Source: Legionellales bacterium (GTDB lineage Bacteria > Pseudomonadota > Gammaproteobacteria > WLWR01). Taken from it: a stretch of DNA of 6,793 nucleotides. Below are positions 1 to 5,955 of this stretch, one piece after another (within the stretch, counting starts at the first letter, position 1; each line of letters opens with the position of its first letter). The notes below the pieces were generated by a model. The model saw nothing but the letters and a program-made list of their open reading frames with translations, was not told the origin of the DNA and searched no databases. The DNA is taken from positions 1 to 6,793 of the forward strand of contig WLWR01000097.1 of NCBI GenBank assembly GCA_012103495.1, given 5' to 3'. The position numbers and the translations under genes are program-made.

Positions 1-416
1 GAATTCATTAAGGCTAATGTGCCTGCTGAAGTTGGCATATCATAAGTATCAATATTATCTTTAACCACAATAGGAATGCAATGTAATGGTCCCATTAACT
101 TATCATGCTGTTGATAATAATCATCTAACCAATTTGCATGATCACGAACACTTGGATTGATAGTAACAAAAGCATTTAATGGTACGCCAAATTCTGTATT
201 TAAGTCATAATGAGCTATGCGATCCAAATAACCTTCGATCAATGATCGGCAATCAATATCTCCTGATAATAGTTTTCCATGAATAGAATTAATATTTTCA
301 TTTTCGCTATGATGAAGTTCACTAAATCTTGAGTTTTCCATTGCTTGTAGAGAACCCATCATTATTAACAAAGAGAAACCTAAAACAATTAAGTTTAATT
401 TAAATCGCATTAGCAT
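1..416 (-). CDS. Secreted amidase-signature family protein, N-terminal part (runs off left edge)
   Basis: This is the first 138 codons of an amidase-signature enzyme (amide hydrolase, Ser-cisSer-Lys triad), read from ATG at 416 down to the window edge with no stop. Residues 1-25 look like a Sec signal peptide: a basic start (MLMRFK), a hydrophobic core, and a likely cut after SLQA, so the product is probably exported. Residues 47-80 carry the usual N-terminal helix pattern (LLSGDIDCRSLIEGYLDRI, then LNAFVTINP). The diagnostic block is PLHCIPIVVKDNID, where Lys119 is the expected catalytic lysine; the family usually has Gly where this protein has Cys (LHGIP). The glycine-serine-rich core with the two catalytic serines lies outside the window. 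An AGAGGTAA ribosome site sits about 10 nt before the 416 ATG; a second in-frame ATG at 410 is less well spaced. It lies 49 bp downstream of the LysR gene, so co-transcription is possible. Substrate cannot be told; I see no link to carbon uptake. Confidence 0.85.
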   Translation of the reverse strand, partial: MLMRFKLNLIVLGFSLLIMMGSLQAMENSRFSELHHSENENINSIHGKLLSGDIDCRSLIEGYLDRIAHYDLNTEFGVPLNAFVTINPSVRDHANWLDDYYQQHDKLMGPLHCIPIVVKDNIDTYDMPTSAGTLALMN

Positions 417-465
417 TTTGGAGTTACCTCTATAATAATTCTTTCGTTCTTCAAGGTTCCTTAGT

Positions 466-1317
466 TTATGGTCTCAACCTTTCGACCACAAACTCTTCAA
501 AGGCATTCACAGCCAAGTTTTTGTCATTATGTTTAAGTAAAGAAATATGCGTGTCATCTAGACTTGATATGGACTTACTCATTCTAATCATTTCCAAGTT
601 ATCAGGTACCATATTACGAGGTAAAACCGTGATCCCCATACCCGCTTTAACAGCGGCAATTGTTCCTGCATAGCTATGACTTGAAAAAACAATTCGCCAC
701 TTTCTTTTACTTTTTTCCAAAAAATTAATAGCACGAGTACGGTAAACACAAGGCCTAGGTGATAACACCAAAGGAACCGGTTGATCATCATCCAGCTCAA
801 AGAGGTCTTGGTTTCCAACCCATTCCAATGTCTCTGACCAAACATCCATACCGTTTGGAAAATCTTCAGGCTTATTCATCTTGACCAAAACAAGATCAAA
901 TTCCTTTTTCTTAAAGCGGTCAAAAAGATTGAGTGTTAAATCACACTCAACATTGAGTAAGATGCGCGGATGTAAAGATGCATACTCTGTTAAAACATCT
1001 GATAAAAAGACACTGGCAAAATCTTCGGGTAAACCAAAACGCACCTCGCCTTGGAGCTCAGGCTGTTTAAAGCGATCCATAGCATCACGGTTTAATTGAA
1101 CAATTTTTCTAGCGTAGCTCAGTAAAATCTCACCTTCACAGGTCAAAGTCAGATTTCTACTTCTTACAAAAAGTGGCTTTCCAATTTGATTTTCTAATTT
1201 TGTAATTTGTTGACTGACCGCCGACTGTGTTCTCGCTACTTTATCTGCGCCACGTGTGAAACTACCAGTTTCTGTGACGGCTAAAAAACACTCGAGTGTT
1301 AACGCATCAAAAGACAT
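466..1317 (-). CDS. LysR-type transcriptional regulator, divergent from dabBA
   Basis: A complete 283-residue LysR-family DNA-binding regulator of normal family length. Residues 5-64 form the N-terminal winged helix-turn-helix (ECFLAVTETGSFTRGADKV, then TQSAVSQQITKLENQIGKPLF), followed by the linker helix at about 65-86. From about residue 90 (GEVRFGLPEDF) begins the periplasmic-binding-protein-like effector domain, with typical late segments AAVKAGMGITVLP and an earlier PLVLSPRPCVYR. This pattern is closest to the LrhA/PecT-like branch rather than to classical CbbR, as far as memory allows. The start is fixed by the HTH beginning within ten residues; the ribosome site (AGG about 11 nt upstream) is weak. 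The gene is back-to-back with dabB across 106 bp, the standard layout for a LysR protein controlling its neighbour, so it may sense inorganic carbon status or a metabolite linked to it. That role is inferred from position only. The amidase gene lies 49 bp downstream on the same strand. Confidence 0.93.
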   Translation of the reverse strand: MSFDALTLECFLAVTETGSFTRGADKVARTQSAVSQQITKLENQIGKPLFVRSRNLTLTCEGEILLSYARKIVQLNRDAMDRFKQPELQGEVRFGLPEDFASVFLSDVLTEYASLHPRILLNVECDLTLNLFDRFKKKEFDLVLVKMNKPEDFPNGMDVWSETLEWVGNQDLFELDDDQPVPLVLSPRPCVYRTRAINFLEKSKRKWRIVFSSHSYAGTIAAVKAGMGITVLPRNMVPDNLEMIRMSKSISSLDDTHISLLKHNDKNLAVNAFEEFVVERLRP

Positions 1318-1423
1318 TATTAGAAAACCTAATAGATAAAATTAGAGTTAATCATTTTTCTTATATTAAGTTATCTTATATTCTCCGTCAACATACATTG
1401 ACGATCTAATAATGAGGTAAACC
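1318..1423. promoter_or_regulatory. Divergent lysR / dabB control region with repeats
   Basis: This 106-bp AT-rich gap must hold the promoters for the LysR gene and for dabBA. Visible structure: an ATTA-N4-TAAT inverted repeat at 1341-1352; two exact direct copies of CTTATATT at 1360-1367 and 1375-1382 (15-bp period); and a perfect CGTCAA-N6-TTGACG inverted repeat at 1386-1403. TATATT within the second direct repeat could serve as a dabB -10 box with no good -35, as is common for activator-dependent LysR targets. The dabB ribosome site GAGG is at 1414-1417, six bases before the ATG. Which element binds the LysR protein cannot be decided from sequence. Confidence 0.5.
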
Positions 1424-2755
1424 ATGCTAGATATAGAACCACTCTTTCATATCGACAATTTAAGCCTGATCATGATGGGGCTGGTTGGATTTGTTACCAT
1501 TTCAATCGTTTCATTCTCTTCCCGCTATCTAAAAGGCGATAGAAAGCAAAGTTTTTTCTACCTTAATCTAGCAATTTTAATATCAATTATTTTTATTATG
1601 GTCAGCGCTGATCATCTCTTCCTTTTGTTAGTCTTATGGGCTGCCAGTAACTACTTTCTCACACGACTTATGCGACATAAGCGTGAATGGGAAGCAGCAC
1701 GACAGTCTTCCATTTTAGCAATTAAAAATTTTGGACTGGGGTTGATTTTTCTTGGAAGTTCATTCTCTATTCTTTACATCGTTACGGGTGAAACTTCGAT
1801 ACAGATAATGTTAAGCAAACCCATTGAAACACCATGGGTGATAATCAGTGGTTTACTCATGCTGCTTGCCACAATGACACAGTCTGCTTTGTGGCCCTTC
1901 CATCGTTGGCTTACAAGCTCTTTAAATTCCCCAACACCTGTATCAGCAATCATGCATGCAGGGCTTGTGAATGGAGGCGGTTTTATACTGGCGCGCTTTG
2001 CACCCATGTTATTAGAACAGCCAGTTACTCTTAACATCATTTTCATCACTGGTGTTATCACTGCGACACTCGGTATACTTTGGAAGCTTATGCAAAGTGA
2101 CGTCAAGCGTATGCTGGCATGCTCAACAATGGGACAAATGGGGTTTATGATTGCTCAGTGCGGTCTTGGATTATTCCCGGCAGCAGTCGCTCACTTATGC
2201 TGGCATGGCTTGTTTAAAGCCTATCTATTCCTAGCATCGGGATCTGCCGCACAAGAACAACGTCTTGATTTGGAATATCCACCATCACTCAAGCATTTTT
2301 CCATGGCTCTCATTGGTGGTGCTCTGGGAGCATATATGTTTTCGCTAACCAGTGGAAAAAACATATTTGCTGCTGACACGACTCTGCTGCTGATCTTACT
2401 TGCAATGATTGCCGGAACCCAATTTGCGCTACCAATTCTTCGACGTCATTCATTGGTCAAAATACCTCTAGCAACCCTGGTAACAGCACTTATAGGCGCT
2501 TTATACGGTTTAAGTATGTGTTTTATAGAGCAATTACTGACACCATTGGCTATTTCCAATCCTCAACCGCTGAATGGTTTACATTTGCTTGCTTTATTTG
2601 TCCTGACTGGAGCATGGCTTGCCATACTATTTGGTCGCCACCCAAAACAGAAGCAAATCCCAACCTGGATGCTCAAAATATATGTGCGGATGCTTAACGC
2701 CAGTCAACCACACCCTAAAACCGTTACCGCACATCGCAATCAATATCAATTCTAA
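1424..2755 (+). CDS. dabB: Inorganic carbon transporter membrane subunit DabB (NuoL/ND5-like)
   Basis: A 443-residue polytopic inner-membrane protein of the complex I/Mrp antiporter family (proton-conducting membrane transporter domain), with about a dozen hydrophobic segments. Family signatures: WPFHRWL at 157-163, SPTPVSAIMHAG at 169-180 followed by LVNGGGFILARFAP, then DVKRMLACSTMGQMGF at 226-241, and HLCWHGLFKAYLFLASGSA at 257-275 with conserved His257, His261 and Lys265. It is shorter than NuoL (about 610 residues) and ends in a soluble tail (WMLKIYVRMLNASQPHP) as DabB proteins do. Its partner gene, dabA, starts 10 bp later, which identifies it as the DAB/DAC bicarbonate-accumulation pump rather than a complex I subunit: no nuo, mnh or mrp genes are present. 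Expected role: couple cation influx to DabA-catalysed CO2 hydration. By motif alignment two charged residues of the NuoL channel are absent: the TM5 glutamate position reads Ala73 (LWAASNYF) and the TM7 lysine position reads Gln153 (TQSALWPF). GAGG six bases upstream supports the start. Confidence 0.9.
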   Translation: MLDIEPLFHIDNLSLIMMGLVGFVTISIVSFSSRYLKGDRKQSFFYLNLAILISIIFIMVSADHLFLLLVLWAASNYFLTRLMRHKREWEAARQSSILAIKNFGLGLIFLGSSFSILYIVTGETSIQIMLSKPIETPWVIISGLLMLLATMTQSALWPFHRWLTSSLNSPTPVSAIMHAGLVNGGGFILARFAPMLLEQPVTLNIIFITGVITATLGILWKLMQSDVKRMLACSTMGQMGFMIAQCGLGLFPAAVAHLCWHGLFKAYLFLASGSAAQEQRLDLEYPPSLKHFSMALIGGALGAYMFSLTSGKNIFAADTTLLLILLAMIAGTQFALPILRRHSLVKIPLATLVTALIGALYGLSMCFIEQLLTPLAISNPQPLNGLHLLALFVLTGAWLAILFGRHPKQKQIPTWMLKIYVRMLNASQPHPKTVTAHRNQYQF

Positions 2756-2765
2756 TGAGGCAATT

Positions 2766-5006
2766 ATGAAAACAATGACAAAACCGAAATTAATGGAAAA
2801 AAAAGCAAACAACATGCCTGTCAACAATCGTTATTCTTTGGACACAGCGATCACCAATAGCTGGTCAAAAGTAGCACCGTTCTGGCCCCTTAGAAATCTG
2901 ATTGCGGTAAATCCAATTGCCGGGTTTGAAAACTTGGCATTTGAAGAAGCTCTCAAACATGCAAACGCCTATTTTCAACAAAAAGAAATGCCTGAAAAGA
3001 TGCAGCAAGTGAATCGCCAGACCATCAAATGGTTGCAAGTCTTCTTTGATGAAGGGCAATCAACCATCCAAATGCCATTAAGACATCTTGGTTTAATAAA
3101 AAGTACATTATTGCTTCTACGTTTTGATAATCAGTTGCACAAGAACGAACCGCAAAAACGACAATGGCTTGAAAGATTACCGCAAAGGCCTGAAGCAGTT
3201 ATCGCTGAAGCCTTGTTATATCTTGGTACGCCAACCGATGAGCAAGAGCAGTTTTTAACCTTGATGTTAACAACCTTGCCCGGATGGGCTGCTTATATTC
3301 AGTACCGAACGAACTGGGCAGATCCCCAAGATACAGCACATCCATATCCTGTAACACAAAGTGACTATTTAGCTCTTAGACTCGTGCTGACTTGTCTCAT
3401 TTGGCCAGAGGCCAAACAGTTGCTGTCATGTCACCAAAAGGCATTGCAAAACACCGACATTAGCGAGCCTTACCAAAGAATTGCAGATAATGAAGCTGTC
3501 TATCAAAAAGAGCTTGTTAAGAAACTTGTTTCTTTAGATGTGTCAAAAGAAAAATCAAGACCCACAGCTCAACTCATTTTTTGTATTGATGTACGGTCAG
3601 AACCATTCCGTCGCGCATTAGAAACACAAGGGGATTATGAGACCTATGGTTTTGCTGGTTTTTTTGGTGTACCTATTTCTATTGAGAGTGCTGTAACCGG
3701 TGAATCGTATGTATCCTGTCCGGTATTATTGAAGCCAACACATAACATTATTGAAAAACCTAATACCTCATATCAATCATACAAAAGTGGATTTGAAAAA
3801 CTACAAAGCATTAAAAAACTTTATCAATCTCTCAAATACACATTCACAACCCCTTTCAGTCTTGTTGAAACAATGGGGATAGCAAGCGGACTGTGGATGG
3901 GATTAAAAAGCCTCACACCCAGAGGATCAGCAGCCATTCAATCAATATTAAAAAATGCTATTGCCCCTAATCACTCGCCAAATCCGGATATCCAAACAAT
4001 TCCTTTCGAGCAACAAGTGACCTACGGTGTTGGCTCACTAAAAATGATGGGGCTTACTGAAAATTTTGCACCACTCATTATTTTCTGTGGCCATGGTAGT
4101 ACAACCCAAAATAATGCCTACGCAACAGTGCTTGATTGCGGTGCTTGCGGAGGTCGTCATGGTGCATCCAATGCACGTATTCTTACAGCAATATTGAATT
4201 CTAAGAAAGTTCGTAATGCACTCAAGAAACACCACATTGAAATTCCAGAAGATACCTTCTTCTTGGCAGCAGAGCACAATACCACAACGGATGAAGTTGA
4301 AATTTACGATTACAATTTTCCCGAATCTTTTGCTATCCAAATCGAATCTTTAAGGCAAGATTTAAAAAATGCTAGAAATGAGAATAGCTTCCGACGTAGT
4401 AAAGAAATGGGAGTAAATACAAATACGAAACGAGCAAATAAAGTAACTGCTTTGCGTGCCCAAGATTGGGCACAGGTTCGCCCAGAATGGGGGCTAGCAA
4501 AAAATGCAGCTTTTATTGTTGGACCCAGATGGCTGACTAAGAATGTTGATCTTGAAGGACGCTCTTTTCTTCATTCTTATGAATGGAAAAAAGATGGTGA
4601 TGGCACATCACTTACAACCATCCTTACTGCACCAATGGTAGTCGCTCAATGGATTAACGCTCAATATTTCTTCTCTACCTTTGATAATGTTGCCTTTGGG
4701 GGAGGAAGTAAAATTACTAAAAACATCACTGGTAAAATTGGAATTATGCAAGGCAATGCTAGCGACCTCATGCATGGTTTGCCCCTACAATCAGTGTTTA
4801 AATCCGATAACAAACCATATCATCAACCTATGAGACTAACCGTTATCGTATATGCACCTAAATCACATATCGATCCGATTATCAAGCAACACGATGTTTT
4901 ACAAAAACTATTTGGGAACGGCTGGGTGAATTTAATTTGCCATGATCCGAATGCAAAACAAAAATTTAGCTTACAGCGGAATCTAACATGGGGAAAACCA
5001 CATTGA
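2766..5006 (+). CDS. dabA: Inorganic carbon transporter zinc subunit DabA (DUF2309)
   Basis: A 746-residue DUF2309/UPF0753 protein, the peripheral catalytic subunit of the DAB inorganic carbon pump, thought to hydrate CO2 on the cytoplasmic face of the DabB membrane subunit. The beta-carbonic-anhydrase-like zinc site is complete: Cys273 and Asp275 in FCIDVRSEPFRRALE, His443 in IIFCGHGS, and Cys458 in VLDCGACGGRHGASNAR. The spacing (Cys-X-Asp, and 15 residues from His to the second Cys) matches that described for Halothiobacillus neapolitanus DabA (C351, D353, H524, C539). Other family blocks are FWPLRNLIAVNPIAGFE at 39-55, YETYGFAGFFGVPI at 291-304, and WINAQYFFSTFDNVAFGGGSK at 629-649. There is no signal peptide or membrane segment. 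The ATG at 2766 is chosen because GAGG lies five bases upstream and it starts 10 bp after the dabB stop; the frame is open upstream to 2619, but that extension overlaps dabB and has no family similarity. Translation is probably coupled to dabB. Confidence 0.95.
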   Translation: MKTMTKPKLMEKKANNMPVNNRYSLDTAITNSWSKVAPFWPLRNLIAVNPIAGFENLAFEEALKHANAYFQQKEMPEKMQQVNRQTIKWLQVFFDEGQSTIQMPLRHLGLIKSTLLLLRFDNQLHKNEPQKRQWLERLPQRPEAVIAEALLYLGTPTDEQEQFLTLMLTTLPGWAAYIQYRTNWADPQDTAHPYPVTQSDYLALRLVLTCLIWPEAKQLLSCHQKALQNTDISEPYQRIADNEAVYQKELVKKLVSLDVSKEKSRPTAQLIFCIDVRSEPFRRALETQGDYETYGFAGFFGVPISIESAVTGESYVSCPVLLKPTHNIIEKPNTSYQSYKSGFEKLQSIKKLYQSLKYTFTTPFSLVETMGIASGLWMGLKSLTPRGSAAIQSILKNAIAPNHSPNPDIQTIPFEQQVTYGVGSLKMMGLTENFAPLIIFCGHGSTTQNNAYATVLDCGACGGRHGASNARILTAILNSKKVRNALKKHHIEIPEDTFFLAAEHNTTTDEVEIYDYNFPESFAIQIESLRQDLKNARNENSFRRSKEMGVNTNTKRANKVTALRAQDWAQVRPEWGLAKNAAFIVGPRWLTKNVDLEGRSFLHSYEWKKDGDGTSLTTILTAPMVVAQWINAQYFFSTFDNVAFGGGSKITKNITGKIGIMQGNASDLMHGLPLQSVFKSDNKPYHQPMRLTVIVYAPKSHIDPIIKQHDVLQKLFGNGWVNLICHDPNAKQKFSLQRNLTWGKPH

Positions 5007-5092
5007 CGCATCAGAGTTTGTTTATTGATATGACTGATGATGTGGTGATGCTGAAATCTGATCCCCATCAATACTTTCGGACACTCGGTTAA
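4988..5092 (+). CDS. Possible 34-codon ORF overlapping the dabA end and running into the inverted repeat
   Basis: An ATG-to-TAA frame of 34 codons overlaps the last 19 bases of dabA and ends inside the left arm of the large inverted repeat. The peptide begins MGKTTLTHQSLFIDMTDDVV and continues with DPHQYFRTLG encoded by the repeat arm. It has protein-like composition and an operon-style overlap start, but only a weak GCGGA-like ribosome site. It could be the start of a former third operon gene cut off by insertion of the repeat, or chance. I do not recognise a family. Confidence 0.22.
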   Translation: MGKTTLTHQSLFIDMTDDVVMLKSDPHQYFRTLG

Positions 5093-5146
5093 GTGAGTAA
5101 AATCACTAACCGAGTGTCCGAAAGTATTGATGGGGATCAAATTTCA
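5052..5146. repeat. 40-bp inverted repeat with 15-bp centre (MITE-like or joined IS ends)
   Basis: Two 40-bp arms at 5052-5091 and 5107-5146 are reverse complements with a single mismatch (5058 versus 5140); the inner 33 bp of each arm match perfectly. The 15-bp centre adds another short pairing (AGTGA with TCACT, shifted by one bulged A), leaving a loop of about 6 nt. Read from outside in, each arm contains GATCCCCATC then CGGACACTCGG, a layout reminiscent of IS3-family terminal repeats (outer T-G/C-rich stretch, inner GGACA). It may therefore be the two ends of an insertion sequence with the body lost, or a tiny non-autonomous element. There is no clear target-site duplication. There is no T-run after the stem, so it is not a typical intrinsic terminator, although such a stem could slow transcription leaving dabA or stabilise its mRNA 3' end. 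Confidence 0.85.
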
Positions 5147-5191
5147 CATGCTCCCTAATAATCGACACAGTTATCCATCAATTTCCTTAAC

Positions 5192-5225
5192 TTGGAATCG
5201 GGGGACAGTATACTTAATTGGAATC
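5192..5225. repeat. 8-bp direct repeats flanking an 18-bp GGGGACAGTATACTT segment
   Basis: TTGGAATC occurs at 5192-5199 and again at 5218-5225, bracketing 18 bp that begin with five G and contain the palindrome AGTATACT. The core GGGGACAGTATACTTAATT resembles a sequence I recall near transposase remnants in many proteobacteria. The exact 8-bp copies could be a target duplication or part of a repeated module. It lies directly before the transposase remnant. Confidence 0.4.
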
Positions 5226-5231
5226 AATGAA

Positions 5232-5360
5232 CGAGATTTAAAACAAAAACTCGAGCCATTTAAAGACTATTATAATGCCGAACATACGCATTGTACGTTA
5301 AATCGAAAAACACCCGAAACAAAAACACAGAATATGATCTCTTCTACTAAATTTCGCTGA
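5232..5360 (+). pseudogene. C-terminal remnant of an rve/integrase-core transposase
   Basis: The frame ending at the TGA of 5358-5360 encodes RDLKQKLEPFKDYYNAEHTH followed by CTLNRKTPETK. This fits the conserved C-terminal end of DDE integrase-core transposases (IS3/IS481-like), whose hallmark is D-L-x-x-K-L-x-x-F-x-x-YYN-x-x-R/H-x-H-x-x-L-x-x-x-TP. Only about 42 codons remain; the catalytic DDE residues and DNA-binding domain are absent. The frame is open upstream to 5127, but residues before about 5232 show no transposase similarity. The fragment lies 86 bp after the large inverted repeat, so both may come from one decayed insertion. Family assignment is by eye. Confidence 0.6.
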
Positions 5361-5431
5361 AAATCACAGGCTCAAAAATTATTTCAGCTGCCTATAGTGG
5401 CTTAACTTAGGAAACGAACACGACAAGTTAT

Positions 5432-5872
5432 CTAATCCTTCTCACTAATAGAAAGCAACTCTTTCAAGGCTACTGGATTATCAAGAATATCCGCCAGCGT
5501 GTATTCTTTTAAAATCGCCAAAAAACTTTCTTTTGCTTCAAATAAAATCCGTTTTAGTTTGCAAACAGGCGCAATACAACAGTTTGCCTTTTGCTTATTA
5601 AAGCATGGTACCAGATCAAAATTCGGTTCCAGCTTAATAACCAATTCCCCCAAGTTAATATCTGAGGGGTTTTGCGCCATCGTAATGCCACCACTTTTAC
5701 CTCGAGTGGTTCTAATAATCCCCATCTTAGACAGATTGTGAATAATTTTTAGCAAATGATTGGATGAAATTGCATAGGCATTCGCAATTTCATTAATGGT
5801 GCACAACTCTTTTCTAAGAACAATATAGATCAACGCTCTCAATGAATAATCGGTAAACTGGGTTAACTGCAT
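5432..5872 (-). CDS. nsrR: NO-sensing Rrf2-family repressor NsrR
   Basis: A 146-residue Rrf2-family winged-helix regulator closely matching NsrR. From the chosen start it reads MQLTQFTDYSLRALIYIVLR, the standard NsrR N-terminus, with Asp8 at the position known to ligate the [4Fe-4S] cluster in Streptomyces NsrR. The recognition region includes ISSNHLLKIIHNLSKMG and RGKSGGI (residues 35-63). The cluster loop carries Cys90, Cys98/Cys99 and Cys104 (VPC, then NCCIAPVCKLKR); spacing suggests Cys90, Cys98 and Cys104 as ligands, with Cys99 extra. The C-terminal YTLADILDNP is also typical. The start is ATG at 5872, preceded by AGAGAG seven bases upstream; a GTG start at 5902 would add ten non-conserved residues and lies within the promoter. 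It is divergent from the truncated hemoglobin gene with an NsrR operator between them. Expected action: represses both genes until NO nitrosylates the cluster. Confidence 0.93.
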   Translation of the reverse strand: MQLTQFTDYSLRALIYIVLRKELCTINEIANAYAISSNHLLKIIHNLSKMGIIRTTRGKSGGITMAQNPSDINLGELVIKLEPNFDLVPCFNKQKANCCIAPVCKLKRILFEAKESFLAILKEYTLADILDNPVALKELLSISEKD

Positions 5873-5895
5873 GCATAATCTCTCTAAATCATTTC

Positions 5896-5924
5896 TTGAC
5901 ACATATTATTTCTTTTTATAAGAT
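5896..5924 (+). promoter_or_regulatory. Putative truncated-hemoglobin promoter
   Basis: A consensus -35 TTGACA (5896-5901) is followed after 17 bp by TAAGAT (5919-5924); TATAAG with 15-bp spacing is an alternative -10. The -10 overlaps the left half of the NsrR operator. Transcription would start near 5931, leaving a short leader of about 25 nt before the ATG at 5956. The near-consensus promoter fits a gene that is strong unless repressed. Confidence 0.65.
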
Positions 5925-5933
5925 GTATTTCAA
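5905..5933 (-). promoter_or_regulatory. Putative nsrR promoter
   Basis: On the minus strand, TTGAAA (5933-5928) is followed after exactly 17 bp by AATAAT (5910-5905), one mismatch from TATAAT. It lies 32 bp before the nsrR ATG. The -35 falls inside the NsrR operator, which predicts that NsrR represses its own gene. Confidence 0.5.
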
Positions 5934-5942
5934 ATACACCTT
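5920..5942. promoter_or_regulatory. NsrR operator (23-bp palindrome)
   Basis: Two 11-bp half-sites, AAGATGTATTT (5920-5930) and AAATACACCTT (5932-5942), are separated by one C and are reverse complements with one mismatch. This matches the known NsrR consensus of AAGATGYATTT followed, after one base, by its complement. It sits in the 83-bp gap between nsrR and the globin gene and covers the globin -10/start region and the nsrR -35. Repression of both genes follows by inference. Confidence 0.88.
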
Positions 5943-5955
5943 ATAGAAGTATACC

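Noticed and set aside
1..6. EcoRI site at the left end as a sign of a cloned restriction fragment
   Set aside because: Another GAATTC occurs at 4196-4201 and the right end has no matching site, so it may be chance.
1774..2106. Minus-strand ORF within dabB
   Set aside because: It is antisense to strongly conserved DabB motifs and has no recognisable domain.
2619..2765. Upstream extension of the dabA frame overlapping the end of dabB
   Set aside because: It overlaps dabB by 137 bp, has no DUF2309 similarity, and a well-placed GAGG marks the ATG at 2766.
4038..4340. Minus-strand ORF within dabA
   Set aside because: It is antisense to the zinc-site region of DabA; a shadow of the real gene.
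5052..5146. The large hairpin as a standard rho-independent terminator
   Set aside because: The arms are far longer than usual and no T-run follows on either strand.
5127..5231. N-terminal part of the frame leading into the transposase remnant, as a real gene start
   Set aside because: It begins in the inverted repeat and crosses the 8-bp repeats, with no recognisable domain; only 5232 onward looks like protein.
5356..5388. GCTGAAA/TTTCAGC short inverted repeat downstream of nsrR as a terminator
   Set aside because: A 7-bp AT-rich stem with a 19-nt loop and no T-run is not convincing.
5873..5902. GTG start giving NsrR ten extra N-terminal residues
   Set aside because: NsrR proteins begin at MQLTxFTDY; Asp8 numbering and the AGAGAG ribosome site support 5872, and 5902 falls in the promoter.
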